DNA of 64,000 nucleotides from contig JAIUPD010000009.1 of the NCBI GenBank assembly GCA_020161615.1, positions 62,001 through 126,000 on the forward strand. Direction: 5' to 3'. Under the pieces are notes generated by a model. That model did not search any database, was not told where the DNA came from, and saw nothing but the letters and a program-made list of their open reading frames with translations. The DNA comes from Pseudomonadota bacterium. Lineage in GTDB: Bacteria > Pseudomonadota > Alphaproteobacteria > Rhodobacterales > Rhodobacteraceae. Of this stretch, positions 35,648-45,336 are shown piece after piece. Positions within the stretch are counted from its first letter, which is position 1, and each line of letters starts with the position of its first letter. The position numbers were made by a program, and so were the translations under genes.

Positions 35648-36244
35648 ATGGCCCGTCTGCTGCATTATGCCGCCCATCCCAGCCCCCGCACTTCGACGGC
35701 AAACAGCGCCATGCTGTCCCGGATCCGGGGGCTTGAGGGGATCACGTCGCTCGACCTCTATGCAGAATATCCCCGCTACGACATTGATATCGAGGACGAG
35801 CAGCAGCGGCTTCTGGCCCATGACGTGATCGTCCTGCAATTCCCGCTGTTCTGGTATTCCTGCCCGGCGCTGGTCAAGGAATGGCTGGATCTGGTCTGGG
35901 AGCATGGCTTTGCCTATGGGCAGGGCGGCGACCGGCTGAAAGGCAAGCTGCTCATGCTGGCCGTCACCACCGGCGGCCCGCAGGAAGCCTATGGCGCCGA
36001 GGGATACCAGCATTACGAACTGAGGACCTTCCTCACGCCCTTCGAACAGGCAGCCCGGCTGGCCCAGATGCGCTTCCTTGCGCCCTATGTCCTGCACGGC
36101 GCCCTCAAGACCGAGCCCGAGGCGCATGCACTGGGCTTCCTCAGGCTGATGACCGCGCTCAGGGACGAACGGCTGGACCTGCGCGCGGCGGAGAGCGCCG
36201 ATATCCTCACCCATGACACGCTGCCGCTGATGGGGATCAACTGA
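35648..36244 (+). CDS. KefF-like quinone reductase/ancillary protein
   Basis: 198 residues with the flavodoxin-like NAD(P)H:quinone oxidoreductase fold: FPLFWYSCPALVKEWLD binds FMN, and the TTGGPQEAYG segment is typical of KefF/MdaB relatives. It overlaps the next gene, a Kef-type antiporter, by one base (TGATG), so it is probably the activating subunit. AAGGAA precedes the ATG. It diverges from bclA, sharing the TGCA-rich promoter region. Confidence 0.9.
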   Translation: MARLLHYAAHPSPRTSTANSAMLSRIRGLEGITSLDLYAEYPRYDIDIEDEQQRLLAHDVIVLQFPLFWYSCPALVKEWLDLVWEHGFAYGQGGDRLKGKLLMLAVTTGGPQEAYGAEGYQHYELRTFLTPFEQAARLAQMRFLAPYVLHGALKTEPEAHALGFLRLMTALRDERLDLRAAESADILTHDTLPLMGIN

Positions 36245-38160
36245 TGTCCGATTTCCTGCTGCTCGCCTTCCTGTTCCTGATCGCCGGGGTCGCCGCGGTG
36301 CCGATTGCCACGGCGCTTGGGCTGGGTTCGGTGCTGGGCTACCTGATCGCCGGCATCGCGCTGAGCCCGATCCTGCTGCTGCTGGAGGTGGATGTCGTCT
36401 CGATCCAGCATTTCGCCGAATTCGGCGTGGTCATGATGCTGTTCCTCGTCGGGCTGGAACTGGAGCCGAAACGCCTGTGGGAGATGCGCAACCGCCTCCT
36501 GGGACTGGGCGGGTTGCAGGTAGGGCTGACCGCCGCGCTGATCGCGGGCGTGCTGATCGCCTTTCAGATGGATTGGCGGATCGCCGTGGCGGTGGGGCTG
36601 ATCCTTGCCATGTCCTCGACCGCCATCGTTCTGCAGACGCTGGCCGAGAAGGGATTGCTCAGGGGCGACGGCGGGCAGGCCAGTTTCTCGGTCCTGCTGT
36701 TTCAGGACATCGCCGTGATCCCGATCCTGGCGCTGGTGCCGCTGCTGGCGATCCCCGGCGCGCATCATGCCGGGGCCGAGGACGGGCACGGCGCCGGCAT
36801 GTCGCTGGTCGCCGATCTGGCGGGCTGGCAGGCGGCCCTGGTCACGGCGGGGGCCATCGCCGTGGTCATCGCCGGGGGCATGTTCCTGACCCGGCCGCTG
36901 TTTCGCTACATCGCCAAGGCCCGCCTGCGCGAGATCTTCGTGGCGACCGCGCTGATGTTCGTGGTCGGCATCGCGCTGCTGATGACGCTGGTCGGCCTGT
37001 CGCCGGCGCTGGGCACCTTCCTGGCGGGCGTGGTGCTGGCCAACAGCGAATACCGGCACGAGCTGGAATCGGACATCGACCCGTTCCGTGGGCTGCTTCT
37101 GGGCCTCTTCTTCATGACCGTCGGCGCCGCGATCGACTTCCAGATGCTCTGGGACGATCTGTTCCCGATCCTGGGGCTGACGTTGGCGGTGATCGGGGCA
37201 AAGGCACTGGTGCTGCTGGTGCTCGCGCGCGTCTTCGCGCTGCGGGGATCGGAGAAATTCCTCTTCGGCCTCGGGCTGGCGCAGGCGGGCGAGTTCGGCT
37301 TCGTCCTGACCTCCTTCGCGGTGTCCAACCTGGTTCTGCCCGAGGATATGGCGCCGCGCCTGAACCTGATCATCACCCTGTCAATGATGCTGACCCCGGG
37401 GCTGTTCATCCTTTACGAGCGGGTGATCCGCCCTGCCTTTGACCGCCCGGTCGAGCGCGAGGATGACGAGATCACCGAAAAGGGCACCGCGATCATCGCC
37501 GGGCACGGGCGCTTCGGCGGGATTGTCAACCGGATGCTGCTGGCGGCGGGCTACAAGACGACGGTGCTGGACCATTCGGCGGCGCAGCTCGACATGCTCA
37601 GGGTCTTCGGCTTCAACGTCTATTACGGCGATGCCTCGCGCCCCGACCTGCTGCATGCGGCGGGGATCGAGGAGGCGAAGCTGCTAGTCGTGGCCATCGA
37701 CGACCCGGCGCAGGCGGTGGCGATCGTGCATCACGTCACCCAGAACCACCCGCATGTGCATATCATCGCCCGGGCGCGCGACCGGCACCATGTCTACCAG
37801 CTTTACAACGCCGGCTGCCGCGACGTGATCCGCGAGACCTTCGACAGCTCGGTCCGGGCGGGGCGTTCCGCCTACGAGGCGCTGGGCATGCACCCGTTCG
37901 AGGCCGAGCGTCTGGCGCGATCCTTCGTCAAGGCCGACCGCCACGCACTGTACGAGCTGGCGCAGGTCTGGGACCCCGAGATCCCCGAAACGCAAAACCC
38001 CGCCTATGTCCAGAAGGTGCGCGAGATGAACGAAGTGATGGAACCGGGCGCCGCGCTGGGCGCCTTCCGCGAGCGGCACGAGCGCGGGTGGACACCGCCC
38101 TCGCCCCAGGACACCGAAAGCGACCGCCAACGGATCGAGGCGGCGCGCGACGGGGCCTGA
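36244..38160 (+). CDS. KefB/KefC-type K+/H+ antiporter with RCK domain
   Basis: 638 residues. Twelve or so TM helices of the CPA2 antiporter fold (LGSVLGYLIAGIALSPILLL; LAMSSTAIVLQTLAEKG; GLGLAQAGEFGFVL), then a TrkA-N/RCK NAD-binding domain (GHGRFGG, around residue 420) and a coiled C-terminal tail. Kef systems release K+ and acidify the cell when glutathione adducts of electrophiles form. Located in the inner membrane. Coupled to the KefF-like gene before it. Confidence 0.93.
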   Translation: MSDFLLLAFLFLIAGVAAVPIATALGLGSVLGYLIAGIALSPILLLLEVDVVSIQHFAEFGVVMMLFLVGLELEPKRLWEMRNRLLGLGGLQVGLTAALIAGVLIAFQMDWRIAVAVGLILAMSSTAIVLQTLAEKGLLRGDGGQASFSVLLFQDIAVIPILALVPLLAIPGAHHAGAEDGHGAGMSLVADLAGWQAALVTAGAIAVVIAGGMFLTRPLFRYIAKARLREIFVATALMFVVGIALLMTLVGLSPALGTFLAGVVLANSEYRHELESDIDPFRGLLLGLFFMTVGAAIDFQMLWDDLFPILGLTLAVIGAKALVLLVLARVFALRGSEKFLFGLGLAQAGEFGFVLTSFAVSNLVLPEDMAPRLNLIITLSMMLTPGLFILYERVIRPAFDRPVEREDDEITEKGTAIIAGHGRFGGIVNRMLLAAGYKTTVLDHSAAQLDMLRVFGFNVYYGDASRPDLLHAAGIEEAKLLVVAIDDPAQAVAIVHHVTQNHPHVHIIARARDRHHVYQLYNAGCRDVIRETFDSSVRAGRSAYEALGMHPFEAERLARSFVKADRHALYELAQVWDPEIPETQNPAYVQKVREMNEVMEPGAALGAFRERHERGWTPPSPQDTESDRQRIEAARDGA

Positions 38161-38231
38161 AGCAGGGAACAGGCGGCGGGCTGGCGCGTTTTCCTGGCAA
38201 CGGACACCACGCCAACCGAAAGGACGATCCG

Positions 38232-38732
38232 ATGAACGCCTATGCCGCCATCACAGAAGACCCGCGCCACGCTCTGGAGAAAGGGCTGGAAAAGGTCCGC
38301 GCCGGGATGCTGGGGGTCCAGGGCTCGGGCCAGCACATGCAGCCGATGACCCATTTCCCCGACTGGCCGCAGAACCGCCTGTGGTTCCTGACCTCGAAGG
38401 ACACCGACCTGGTGCGCAGCCTGACGCCGGGCGCCCGGGCGCATTTCTGCATCATGGATGAAAAGCACGGTTTTGACGCCTGCCTCGCCGGGTCGCTGAC
38501 CGAGGAGCTGAACCGCGCCAAGCTGGACGAATACTGGTCCCCTGTCGCCGCCGCCTGGTTCAAGGGCGGCAAGGAGGATCCGATGCTGACCATGCTGCGC
38601 CTCGATCTGGTCGATGCCGCGCTTTGGGGCAGCACCGGCAATCCGGTGAAATTCGGCTTCGAGGTGCTGAAGGCCAATCTGTCGAAGGACGAGACGCCGG
38701 ATCTGGGCGTTCACCGGATCCTGACCTTCTGA
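38232..38732 (+). CDS. Pyridoxamine 5'-phosphate oxidase-fold general stress protein
   Basis: 166 residues. PNPOx-like split barrel of the GSP26 type: HMQPMTHFPDWPQNRLWFLT, RAHFCIMDEKHGFDACLAG and DEYWSPVAAAWFKGG. These bind flavin or F420-like cofactors; the role in stress is inferred from family. The ATG at 38232 has AAAGGACG upstream. It converges on the YihY gene with a 3-base gap. Not obviously part of the Kef operon (71-base spacer). Confidence 0.88.
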   Translation: MNAYAAITEDPRHALEKGLEKVRAGMLGVQGSGQHMQPMTHFPDWPQNRLWFLTSKDTDLVRSLTPGARAHFCIMDEKHGFDACLAGSLTEELNRAKLDEYWSPVAAAWFKGGKEDPMLTMLRLDLVDAALWGSTGNPVKFGFEVLKANLSKDETPDLGVHRILTF

Positions 38733-38735
38733 CCG

Positions 38736-39647
38736 TCAATCCCTGGGCAGCGACTCGGCGGTCGCGCCTTCGGGCGCGGCCGCCCTGCGTTTGCGCTCGC
38801 CGTGAAAGACCGCCTCAAGGGCGGCGTTCAGTTCCGCGCCCAGCAGCAGCACATAGGTCGAGAGCCACAGCCAGGTCAGCAGCACGATCACCCCGGTCAG
38901 CGCGCCGAAACTGCGCTGGTAGCTGGCGAAATTCTCGGCGTAGAGCGAAAACCCGGCCGAGGCGATCACCCAGAGCAGGCAGGCCACCACCGCACCCGGC
39001 AGCGTCCAGTGCCAGCTGCGGTGCCGCCGGTCAGGGCCGAAGCGATAGATCACCGCAATGCCGGCCGTGCTGATCGAGAAGAGCGCTACCCAGCGGATCA
39101 CCGAGACGATGCTCTGCGCCTGCGCCTCATCAGGGAAAAGCGCCAGCAGGATCGGGATCACGGCAATGGCTGCCATCCCCATCAGCGCGCCGCAGATGAC
39201 AAAGACCGCCAGCAGGATGATCGCCAGCCAGCGCATGATCAGGCCACGGGACTCGGTCTCGTTGAAGGCCACGTTCAGGCCCTGGATCAGGTGCCGCATG
39301 CCCCGCGCCGTGGCATAGAGCGCGGCGATCAGGCCCACCACCGCGGTGACGCCCAGCGCGCTGTGATCGGCGGCGACGATGCTGGAAGCCTGCTCGCGGA
39401 TCAGGCTGGCGGCGCTGGGCGGGATGGCGGCGGTCGCGGTTTCGACCGGGCCGGTGATCTCGGAGGCGGAAAAGAAGATGCCCAGGATCGCCAGAACCGA
39501 GGCCATGGCCGGAAAGATCGCCAGCAGCGCATAAAAGGCGATGCCCGCAGCCAGAAGGCCGATCTGGTCGCTGATGACCTCCTGGTACATCCGCACGGCG
39601 ACGCGCATCGCCAGCCGCGGCAGGGCTTGCAGCCAGCTTCCGCTCAT
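38736..39647 (-). CDS. YihY/BrkB family inner-membrane protein
   Basis: 303 residues, about six TM helices; LLAAGIAFYALLAIFPAM, ESRGLIMRWLAIILL and LPGAVVACLLWVIASAGFSLY are family segments. YihY/BrkB function is not settled. Its ATG overlaps the PdeM stop (ATGA), which makes it the fifth gene in the exonuclease - ligase - helicase - PdeM series. The longer frame to 39986 is the shadow of PdeM. Confidence 0.9.
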   Translation of the reverse strand: MSGSWLQALPRLAMRVAVRMYQEVISDQIGLLAAGIAFYALLAIFPAMASVLAILGIFFSASEITGPVETATAAIPPSAASLIREQASSIVAADHSALGVTAVVGLIAALYATARGMRHLIQGLNVAFNETESRGLIMRWLAIILLAVFVICGALMGMAAIAVIPILLALFPDEAQAQSIVSVIRWVALFSISTAGIAVIYRFGPDRRHRSWHWTLPGAVVACLLWVIASAGFSLYAENFASYQRSFGALTGVIVLLTWLWLSTYVLLLGAELNAALEAVFHGERKRRAAAPEGATAESLPRD

Positions 39648-40300
39648 GCCCGCCGCCTCGTGCCCGGGGTCAGCGGCCGCGCCATGACCCGCGGGCCGGT
39701 CAGCAGCGCCAGCCCGGGCCCGACCAGATCGGCCAGTGGCGGCGCCTCGCAATCGAGGCCGCCGGTATAGGTGCCGAAAGCGGGCAGGATCAGGTGGCTT
39801 TGCCCCCAGAGGAAGGCCGGGCGGCTCCGCCCCGCCAGCCGCGCCTTGGGGTGGTAATGGCCGCTGATGTCCGGCCCCTTGCCTGCGATATGGCGAAGGG
39901 CGATGCCTTCTTCGTGGATTTCCGAAAGTGTCTCGCCCAGCCCCGGCAGTGCCCCGTCGTCGTGGTTGCCGCTGATCCAGATCCAAACGAGCCCTTGCGC
40001 CATGGCCCCCAGCCGCGCCCGGTTCGCCGGGCTCAGCGCCTCGGGCGCGCGGTCATCCTCGAAGGCGTCGCCCAGGGACAGGACCCGGGCCACCGGCAGC
40101 GCTGCCAGCTCCCCCTCCAGCCGGGCGAGCGTGTCGGCATCCTCGTGCGGGGGCAGCAGCGCACCGCCGCGCGCCGCCATGGTCGCGGATTTGCCCAGAT
40201 GCAGGTCGGCGACGATCAGCGTGCGCCGCGCCGGCCACCAGAGGGTGCCGGCGGGCCGTGCCTCGAAATCCTGGCCCGCGAAACTCAGCGGATAGGTCAT
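39644..40300 (-). CDS. pdeM: Ligase-associated DNA damage response endonuclease PdeM
   Basis: 218 residues. Binuclear metallophosphoesterase with DLHLGK, GDAFED, GNHDDG and GHYHPK motifs. The orthologous MPE of Pseudomonas putida is a manganese-dependent DNA endonuclease from the same four-gene repair set. Starts inside the helicase stop (ATGA) and is itself coupled to the YihY gene. Confidence 0.95.
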   Translation of the reverse strand: MTYPLSFAGQDFEARPAGTLWWPARRTLIVADLHLGKSATMAARGGALLPPHEDADTLARLEGELAALPVARVLSLGDAFEDDRAPEALSPANRARLGAMAQGLVWIWISGNHDDGALPGLGETLSEIHEEGIALRHIAGKGPDISGHYHPKARLAGRSRPAFLWGQSHLILPAFGTYTGGLDCEAPPLADLVGPGLALLTGPRVMARPLTPGTRRRA

Positions 40301-42675
40301 GCCAGCCCCGCCTCCTGCATCAGCCGCTCGGCCTCGCGCGCCATCAGCCGTTCGCGGCCCTCGCCCTCGACCGAGACCCTGCCGATCTCCAGGACCAAGG
40401 GGGCCGACAGCGGCGTCAGATGCGGCGCAAGCGCGTGATCTATCAAGGGGTTGGAGCGCAGCATATCCTCGATCCGGTCGAAATCCACCAGCCCCCGGCG
40501 CGCCTCGTCACGGGTGATCCGCAAGAGCAGATGGTCGGGGTCATGGCGCCGCAGGGTGTCATGGATGATGTCCGAGGAAAAGGTCGCCTGCTTGCCCGAC
40601 CGCCGCTGCCCCGGCAGGTTGCGCTGCATGAGGCCGGCGATGGTGGCGACATTGCGGAAGGTCCGCTTGATCAGCGAATTGCCCGACAGCCAGCCGTCCA
40701 GTCCCGCGCGCAGGGTGTCGGCGTTCAGCAGCCGGGCGGGATCTGTCAGCGGATCGACCGACCAGATCATCAGCGCATGATCGCTGGGCACAAAACCCAG
40801 GGGGCCGAGGCCCAGCGCCTCCATCTGCCGGGTCAGGAGCAGGCCGAGGGTCTGATGCGCATTCCGCCCCGCGAAACCGTACAGGGTGAAATGCCACCGG
40901 TCGCCGCGCGGGAATGTCTCGCAGGCCAGCACACCGGGACGGGGCAGGACGGACAGACGCCGCTGGGTTTCCAGCCAGTCGCGCAGGTCGGAGGGCAGCA
41001 CGTCCCAGCGCCCCGGATCGCCGATCAGCGCCTGAATGCGATGCGAGACCTGCAGCGAACTCGCCATCTTCACCCCGCTGAAGACGGCGATGCGGGGTTG
41101 TTTGTGGGGGGCATGGCCGACCTCGACGACCATCTCGCGCAGGCGCTCGAAGGCGACGACCTTGCCGCCGATCAGGAAGGTGTCGCCGGGTTCCAGCGAG
41201 GCCGCGAAACTCTCCTCGACCGTGCCCAGCGGGGCGCCGCCGCGCGAGCGCGCCATGCGGACGTTCAGATGCTCGGGGTCGATGATGGTGCCGATGTTGA
41301 GGCGAATGAGCTTCGCGACGCGGGGGTCGCGCAAGTACCACAGGCCGCCGCGCAGCATCAGCCGTTGCCAGCGGTCATAGGCCTTCAGCGCGTAGCCGCC
41401 GGTGGCGCAGAAATCGAGGCAGGCGTCGAAATCCTCGCGGGTCAGGGTGCGGTAGGGGCCGGCGCTGCGAAACTCGGCGTAGAGCGCCTCGGCATCGAAG
41501 GGACCGGCGCAGGCGGTGAGCAGGATGTGCTGGCACAATACATCGAGCGGACCGGGACCTCGCTTTTCCCCGTCCAGATCGCCCTTGTTCACGGCTTCCA
41601 GTGCCACCACGCTCTCGATCACCTCGAAGCGGTTGGCCGGCACGAGGCGCGCGCGGGAGGGCGCGTCGTAGCGGTGGTTCGACCGCCCGATCCGCTGCAC
41701 CAGCCGCGTGACCAGCTTCGGCGCGCCGATCTGCAGGACCAGATCCACGTCGCCCCAGTCGATGCCCAGATCGAGGGACCCGGTGCAGACCACCGCCCTG
41801 AGCGCGCCCGCTGCCATCGCCTGCTCGACCCGTTGCCGGGCCTCGCGCGCCAGCGAGCCGTGGTGCAGGCCGATCGGCAGGTTCTGCGGGTTATGCTCCC
41901 AGAGTTGCTGGAAGAAGAGTTCCGCCTGCGCCCGGGTATTGACGAAGATCAGCGTCATCCGCGCCTTCTCGACGGCCGCCATCACATCGGGCACCGCATA
42001 ATGCGCGTTACCCCCGGCCCAGGGCGCGGGGGCGCTGGTCGGCAGCAGGGCGATGTCCGCCGCGGGGCCGGGGTCGGCGCGCAGCACGGTGGCGCCGCCC
42101 ATGAAGGCGCCAAGGCCCGCGGGGTCGGCGACGGTGGCGGAGAGGCCGGTCACCGTCAGCCCCGGTGCCAGCGACCGCAGCCGGGCGATGCCCAGCATCG
42201 TCTGGTCGCCACGCTTCGATTCCGCCAGCGCGTGAATCTCGTCCACCACCACGCGCTTCAGGTCTTTGAAGATCTTCGGCGCCTCGGGGTACGAGGTCAG
42301 CAGCGCCAGCGATTCCGGCGTGGTCAGCAGGATGTTCGGAGGATCGACCCGCTGGCGGGCGCGCTTGGTGCTGGAGGTGTCGCCTGTCCGGTCCTCGATC
42401 CGGATGGGCAGGCCCATCTCGCCCACCGGCGCGGCGAGGTTGCGGGCGATATCGGCGGTCAGCGCCTTCAGGGGCGAAATATAGAGCGTGTGCAGCCCGG
42501 TGCCGCCGCCTGCCAGATCGACCAGCGAAGGCAGGAACCCGGCCAGCGTCTTGCCGCCGCCGGTGGGGGCGATGAGCAGCGTGTCGCCCTGAGCCTCCAG
42601 CAGCGCCAGCTGGTGCGGATGGGGCGCCCAGCCGCGCGCGGCGAACCAGTCGCGGAACTTGTCCGGCAGGATCAT
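40297..42675 (-). CDS. Ligase-associated Lhr-type DEXH box helicase
   Basis: 792 residues. Superfamily 2 helicase with Walker A APTGGGKT (residues 36-43), Walker B DEIH (VVVDEIHALAESKRGDQ), a VCTGSLDLGIDWGDVDLV motif V and QRIGRSNHR motif VI, then a winged-helix domain and the Lhr-core C-terminal part. A 3'-5' DNA translocase acting in repair. Length equals the Lhr-core class; it overlaps the ligase stop by four bases. Confidence 0.96.
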   Translation of the reverse strand: MILPDKFRDWFAARGWAPHPHQLALLEAQGDTLLIAPTGGGKTLAGFLPSLVDLAGGGTGLHTLYISPLKALTADIARNLAAPVGEMGLPIRIEDRTGDTSSTKRARQRVDPPNILLTTPESLALLTSYPEAPKIFKDLKRVVVDEIHALAESKRGDQTMLGIARLRSLAPGLTVTGLSATVADPAGLGAFMGGATVLRADPGPAADIALLPTSAPAPWAGGNAHYAVPDVMAAVEKARMTLIFVNTRAQAELFFQQLWEHNPQNLPIGLHHGSLAREARQRVEQAMAAGALRAVVCTGSLDLGIDWGDVDLVLQIGAPKLVTRLVQRIGRSNHRYDAPSRARLVPANRFEVIESVVALEAVNKGDLDGEKRGPGPLDVLCQHILLTACAGPFDAEALYAEFRSAGPYRTLTREDFDACLDFCATGGYALKAYDRWQRLMLRGGLWYLRDPRVAKLIRLNIGTIIDPEHLNVRMARSRGGAPLGTVEESFAASLEPGDTFLIGGKVVAFERLREMVVEVGHAPHKQPRIAVFSGVKMASSLQVSHRIQALIGDPGRWDVLPSDLRDWLETQRRLSVLPRPGVLACETFPRGDRWHFTLYGFAGRNAHQTLGLLLTRQMEALGLGPLGFVPSDHALMIWSVDPLTDPARLLNADTLRAGLDGWLSGNSLIKRTFRNVATIAGLMQRNLPGQRRSGKQATFSSDIIHDTLRRHDPDHLLLRITRDEARRGLVDFDRIEDMLRSNPLIDHALAPHLTPLSAPLVLEIGRVSVEGEGRERLMAREAERLMQEAGLA

Positions 42676-44243
42676 GCGCCGGCCTCGTCCAGAATGTCGG
42701 TCAGCGCGGTCAGCTTGTCCGCCTCGTCGGCCGGTTTGTCCCAGCGGATGCGGCTGATGCGGGGGAAGCGCATGGCGACGCCGGATTTGTGGCGCGTCGA
42801 GCGGTTAAGCCCCTCGAACGCGACCTCGACCACCAGTGCCGGTTTCAGCGACCGGACCGGGCCGAACCGGTCGATGGTGTTGGCCCGGACGAAGCGGTCG
42901 AGCTTGCCCAGTTCCTCATCCGTGAAGCCGGAATAGGCCTTGCCCACCGGCACCAGCCGATCCCCGTCCCAGAGGCCGAAGGTGAAATCGGAATAGAAGC
43001 CCGAGCGTTTGCCATGGCCCCGCTGGGCATAGAGGATGACCGCATCCACCACCATCGGCTCGCGCTTCCATTTGAACCAGGGGCCCCGGGGCCGCCCGGC
43101 AACATAGGCCGAGTCGAGCCGCTTCAGCATCACCCCTTCGATCACGGCGGCGGGCGGGTCGGCCCGCAGCGCGGCCAGTTCTTCCCAATCGGAGAAAGGG
43201 AGCCGCGGCGAGGCGTCGAAGCGGGCGGGGTCGAGGGTGGCAACGGCGACCTCAAGCCGCTGGCGGCGGTCCGACCAGGGCAGCGGGCGCAGATCCTCGC
43301 CCTGCCAGATCAGGATGTCGTAGAGCCTGAGCGCAGCGGGATGCGAGGCGAGCATGGCCTTGCCCGGCGCCTTGCGCCCCAGCCGCTTTTGCAGGTCGGC
43401 GAACGGCGCCACCTCCTCGCCCCGCCGGACCAGCAATTCGCCGTCAAGCGCGCCCTCGAACCGCAGCCCGGCGGTGATCTCGGGGAAGGCGGCCGAAATA
43501 TCCTCGCCCGTGCGGGTATAGAGCCGCGCGGTGCCGCCCTCGGCCACCGCCTGCACGCGGATCCCGTCCCATTTCCATTCCGCCGCGAACTCGGCCGGGT
43601 CGAGCCCGGCGAGGTCGGGCTCGGTCAGGGGGGTGGACAGCATGACCGGTCGGAAGGGGGCGCGGGCGGTAACCTCGGGCCGGGGGCCGCCGTCCAGCCA
43701 GCCGAAGAGCGGCCGGTAGGGGGGCGTGAAGCCGGCCCAAAGCTCGCCGATCTCCTCGACCGGCACGGTGCCGATACGGGCCAGCCCGGTCAGCGCCAAC
43801 CTGGCCGAAATCCCCACCCGCAAACCGCCCGTGACCAGCTTGATCAGCGCCAGCCGTTCGGAGGGGCCCAGCGCATCGAGCCAACGCGCCATCAGGCCGG
43901 GCACCTCGGCCTTGCCGGCCCGCGCCAGTCCCTCGACGACTTCCGCCAGGGGCACGTCGCGCGCGGGGCCCCGGGCGGGCCAGATCAGCGCAATCGTCTC
44001 GGCCAGATCGCCCACGAAATCGTAGGACATCGCGAACAGCTCGGCATCCACCCGCTCCGCCACCAGTGCCCGCAACAGCGCCGGTTTCGCCTGCCCCGTC
44101 TCAAGCCCGCCGGTCAGCACGGCCAGGGCATAACCGCGGTCGGGGTCCGGCACCTCGCGGAAGAAGCGCTCAAGCAGCGCCAGCTTGGCGTTTCGCCCGG
44201 GGGTGAAGGCGAGGCGTTCCAACAGGTCGGCGAAGGCTTTCAT
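42672..44243 (-). CDS. ATP-dependent DNA ligase of the Lhr cluster
   Basis: 523 residues. Adenylation motif EWKWDGIRVQ with Lys224 as the AMP acceptor; N-terminal helical DNA-binding domain, nucleotidyltransferase and OB-fold domains in order; EGVMLKRLDS and FKWKREP segments follow. It closes nicks, with a role in damage repair inferred from its neighbours. ATG at 44243, overlapping the exonuclease stop (ATGA). Human ligase-like (LigB/LigC type) and distinct from NAD-dependent LigA. Confidence 0.95.
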   Translation of the reverse strand: MKAFADLLERLAFTPGRNAKLALLERFFREVPDPDRGYALAVLTGGLETGQAKPALLRALVAERVDAELFAMSYDFVGDLAETIALIWPARGPARDVPLAEVVEGLARAGKAEVPGLMARWLDALGPSERLALIKLVTGGLRVGISARLALTGLARIGTVPVEEIGELWAGFTPPYRPLFGWLDGGPRPEVTARAPFRPVMLSTPLTEPDLAGLDPAEFAAEWKWDGIRVQAVAEGGTARLYTRTGEDISAAFPEITAGLRFEGALDGELLVRRGEEVAPFADLQKRLGRKAPGKAMLASHPAALRLYDILIWQGEDLRPLPWSDRRQRLEVAVATLDPARFDASPRLPFSDWEELAALRADPPAAVIEGVMLKRLDSAYVAGRPRGPWFKWKREPMVVDAVILYAQRGHGKRSGFYSDFTFGLWDGDRLVPVGKAYSGFTDEELGKLDRFVRANTIDRFGPVRSLKPALVVEVAFEGLNRSTRHKSGVAMRFPRISRIRWDKPADEADKLTALTDILDEAGA

Positions 44244-45256
44244 TCGGCCTCGTCCTCGTAGCCCAGCAGATGCAGCGGCCGGGCGCGGCGCTGTTCCAGT
44301 TCGGCCCAGCGCATCAGCGCATCGTCGCGGCCGTGGGTGATCCAGAACTCCCCGGGGTTCAGCTCGCGCAGCGTGCGCGTCAGGTCGGGCCAATCCACAT
44401 GGTCCGAGATGACCAGCGGCAGCTCCACCCCGCGCTGGCGGGCACGCGCCCGGATCTGCATCCAGCCCGAGGCGAAGGCGATCACCGGATCGGCGAAGCG
44501 CTGCACCCAGGGGCTGGCGAAGGCCGAGGGCGGCGCGATGACCACGGCGCCCCTGAGCGCCCGCGCCTCGGCCTTGTCCATCGTCGCGGGGCGCAGGTCG
44601 CCCAGCGGAACGCCCTGCGCCAGGTGATAGTCACAGAGCCTTTCCAGCGCGCCGTGGATATAGATCGGCGCGTCATGGCCCGCCGCGCGCAGCAGCATGA
44701 TCACCCGCTGCGCCTTGCCCAGGGCATAGGCGCCAATGAGATGCGCGCGCTCGGGAAAGGCCGCGACCGAGGCCAGCAGGCGGGCGATCTCGTCCCCCGG
44801 CGGCGGGTGATGAAAGACCGGCAGGGCGAAGGTGGCTTCGGTCACGAAGAGGTCGCAGCGCACGGGCTCGAACGGTGCGCAGGCCGGATTCGGCACGCGC
44901 GAATAATCGCCCGAAACGACCGCCTTGACGCCGCCCGCGCGCACCTCGACCTGACACGAGCCCAGCACATGCCCGGCGGGATGGAACCGGACCTCGACCC
45001 CGCCCAGCGTGAGCGGCCCCTCGGCCGCCTGCCGCGAGCCGGCGAAACCCTCGCCGTAGCGGATCGCCATGATGTCCAGCGTCTGCGCCGAAGCCAGCAC
45101 CGCGCCATGCCCCGCCCGCGCGTGGTCGGAATGGCCGTGCGTGATCAGCGCCCGGGCGACCGGGCGCACGGGATCGATGAAGAAATCGCCCTCTGGACAA
45201 TAGAGCCCCTCGGGTCGCAGGGTCAGCAGGCGGGTGGCATCGGCTGGCATCGGCAT
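44240..45256 (-). CDS. Ligase-associated DNA exonuclease (MBL fold)
   Basis: 338 residues. Metallo-beta-lactamase/beta-CASP type nuclease: THGHSDHARAG (H-x-H-x-D-H), GHVLGSCQVEV, VVSGDYSRVPN and ISDHVDW. First gene of the exonuclease - ligase - helicase - PdeM - YihY run. The ATG at 45256 is preferred (GGGGA five bases upstream); an ATG at 45250 and a GTG at 45295 also exist. Confidence 0.94.
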   Translation of the reverse strand: MPMPADATRLLTLRPEGLYCPEGDFFIDPVRPVARALITHGHSDHARAGHGAVLASAQTLDIMAIRYGEGFAGSRQAAEGPLTLGGVEVRFHPAGHVLGSCQVEVRAGGVKAVVSGDYSRVPNPACAPFEPVRCDLFVTEATFALPVFHHPPPGDEIARLLASVAAFPERAHLIGAYALGKAQRVIMLLRAAGHDAPIYIHGALERLCDYHLAQGVPLGDLRPATMDKAEARALRGAVVIAPPSAFASPWVQRFADPVIAFASGWMQIRARARQRGVELPLVISDHVDWPDLTRTLRELNPGEFWITHGRDDALMRWAELEQRRARPLHLLGYEDEAE

Positions 45257-45336
45257 CACATCCCCGGGGTCAAGCGAAACCTCTCGCCCCCTCACGGGTT
45301 AACTGGCACCCTAACCCGATCTCTCAAGGGCTTGTC

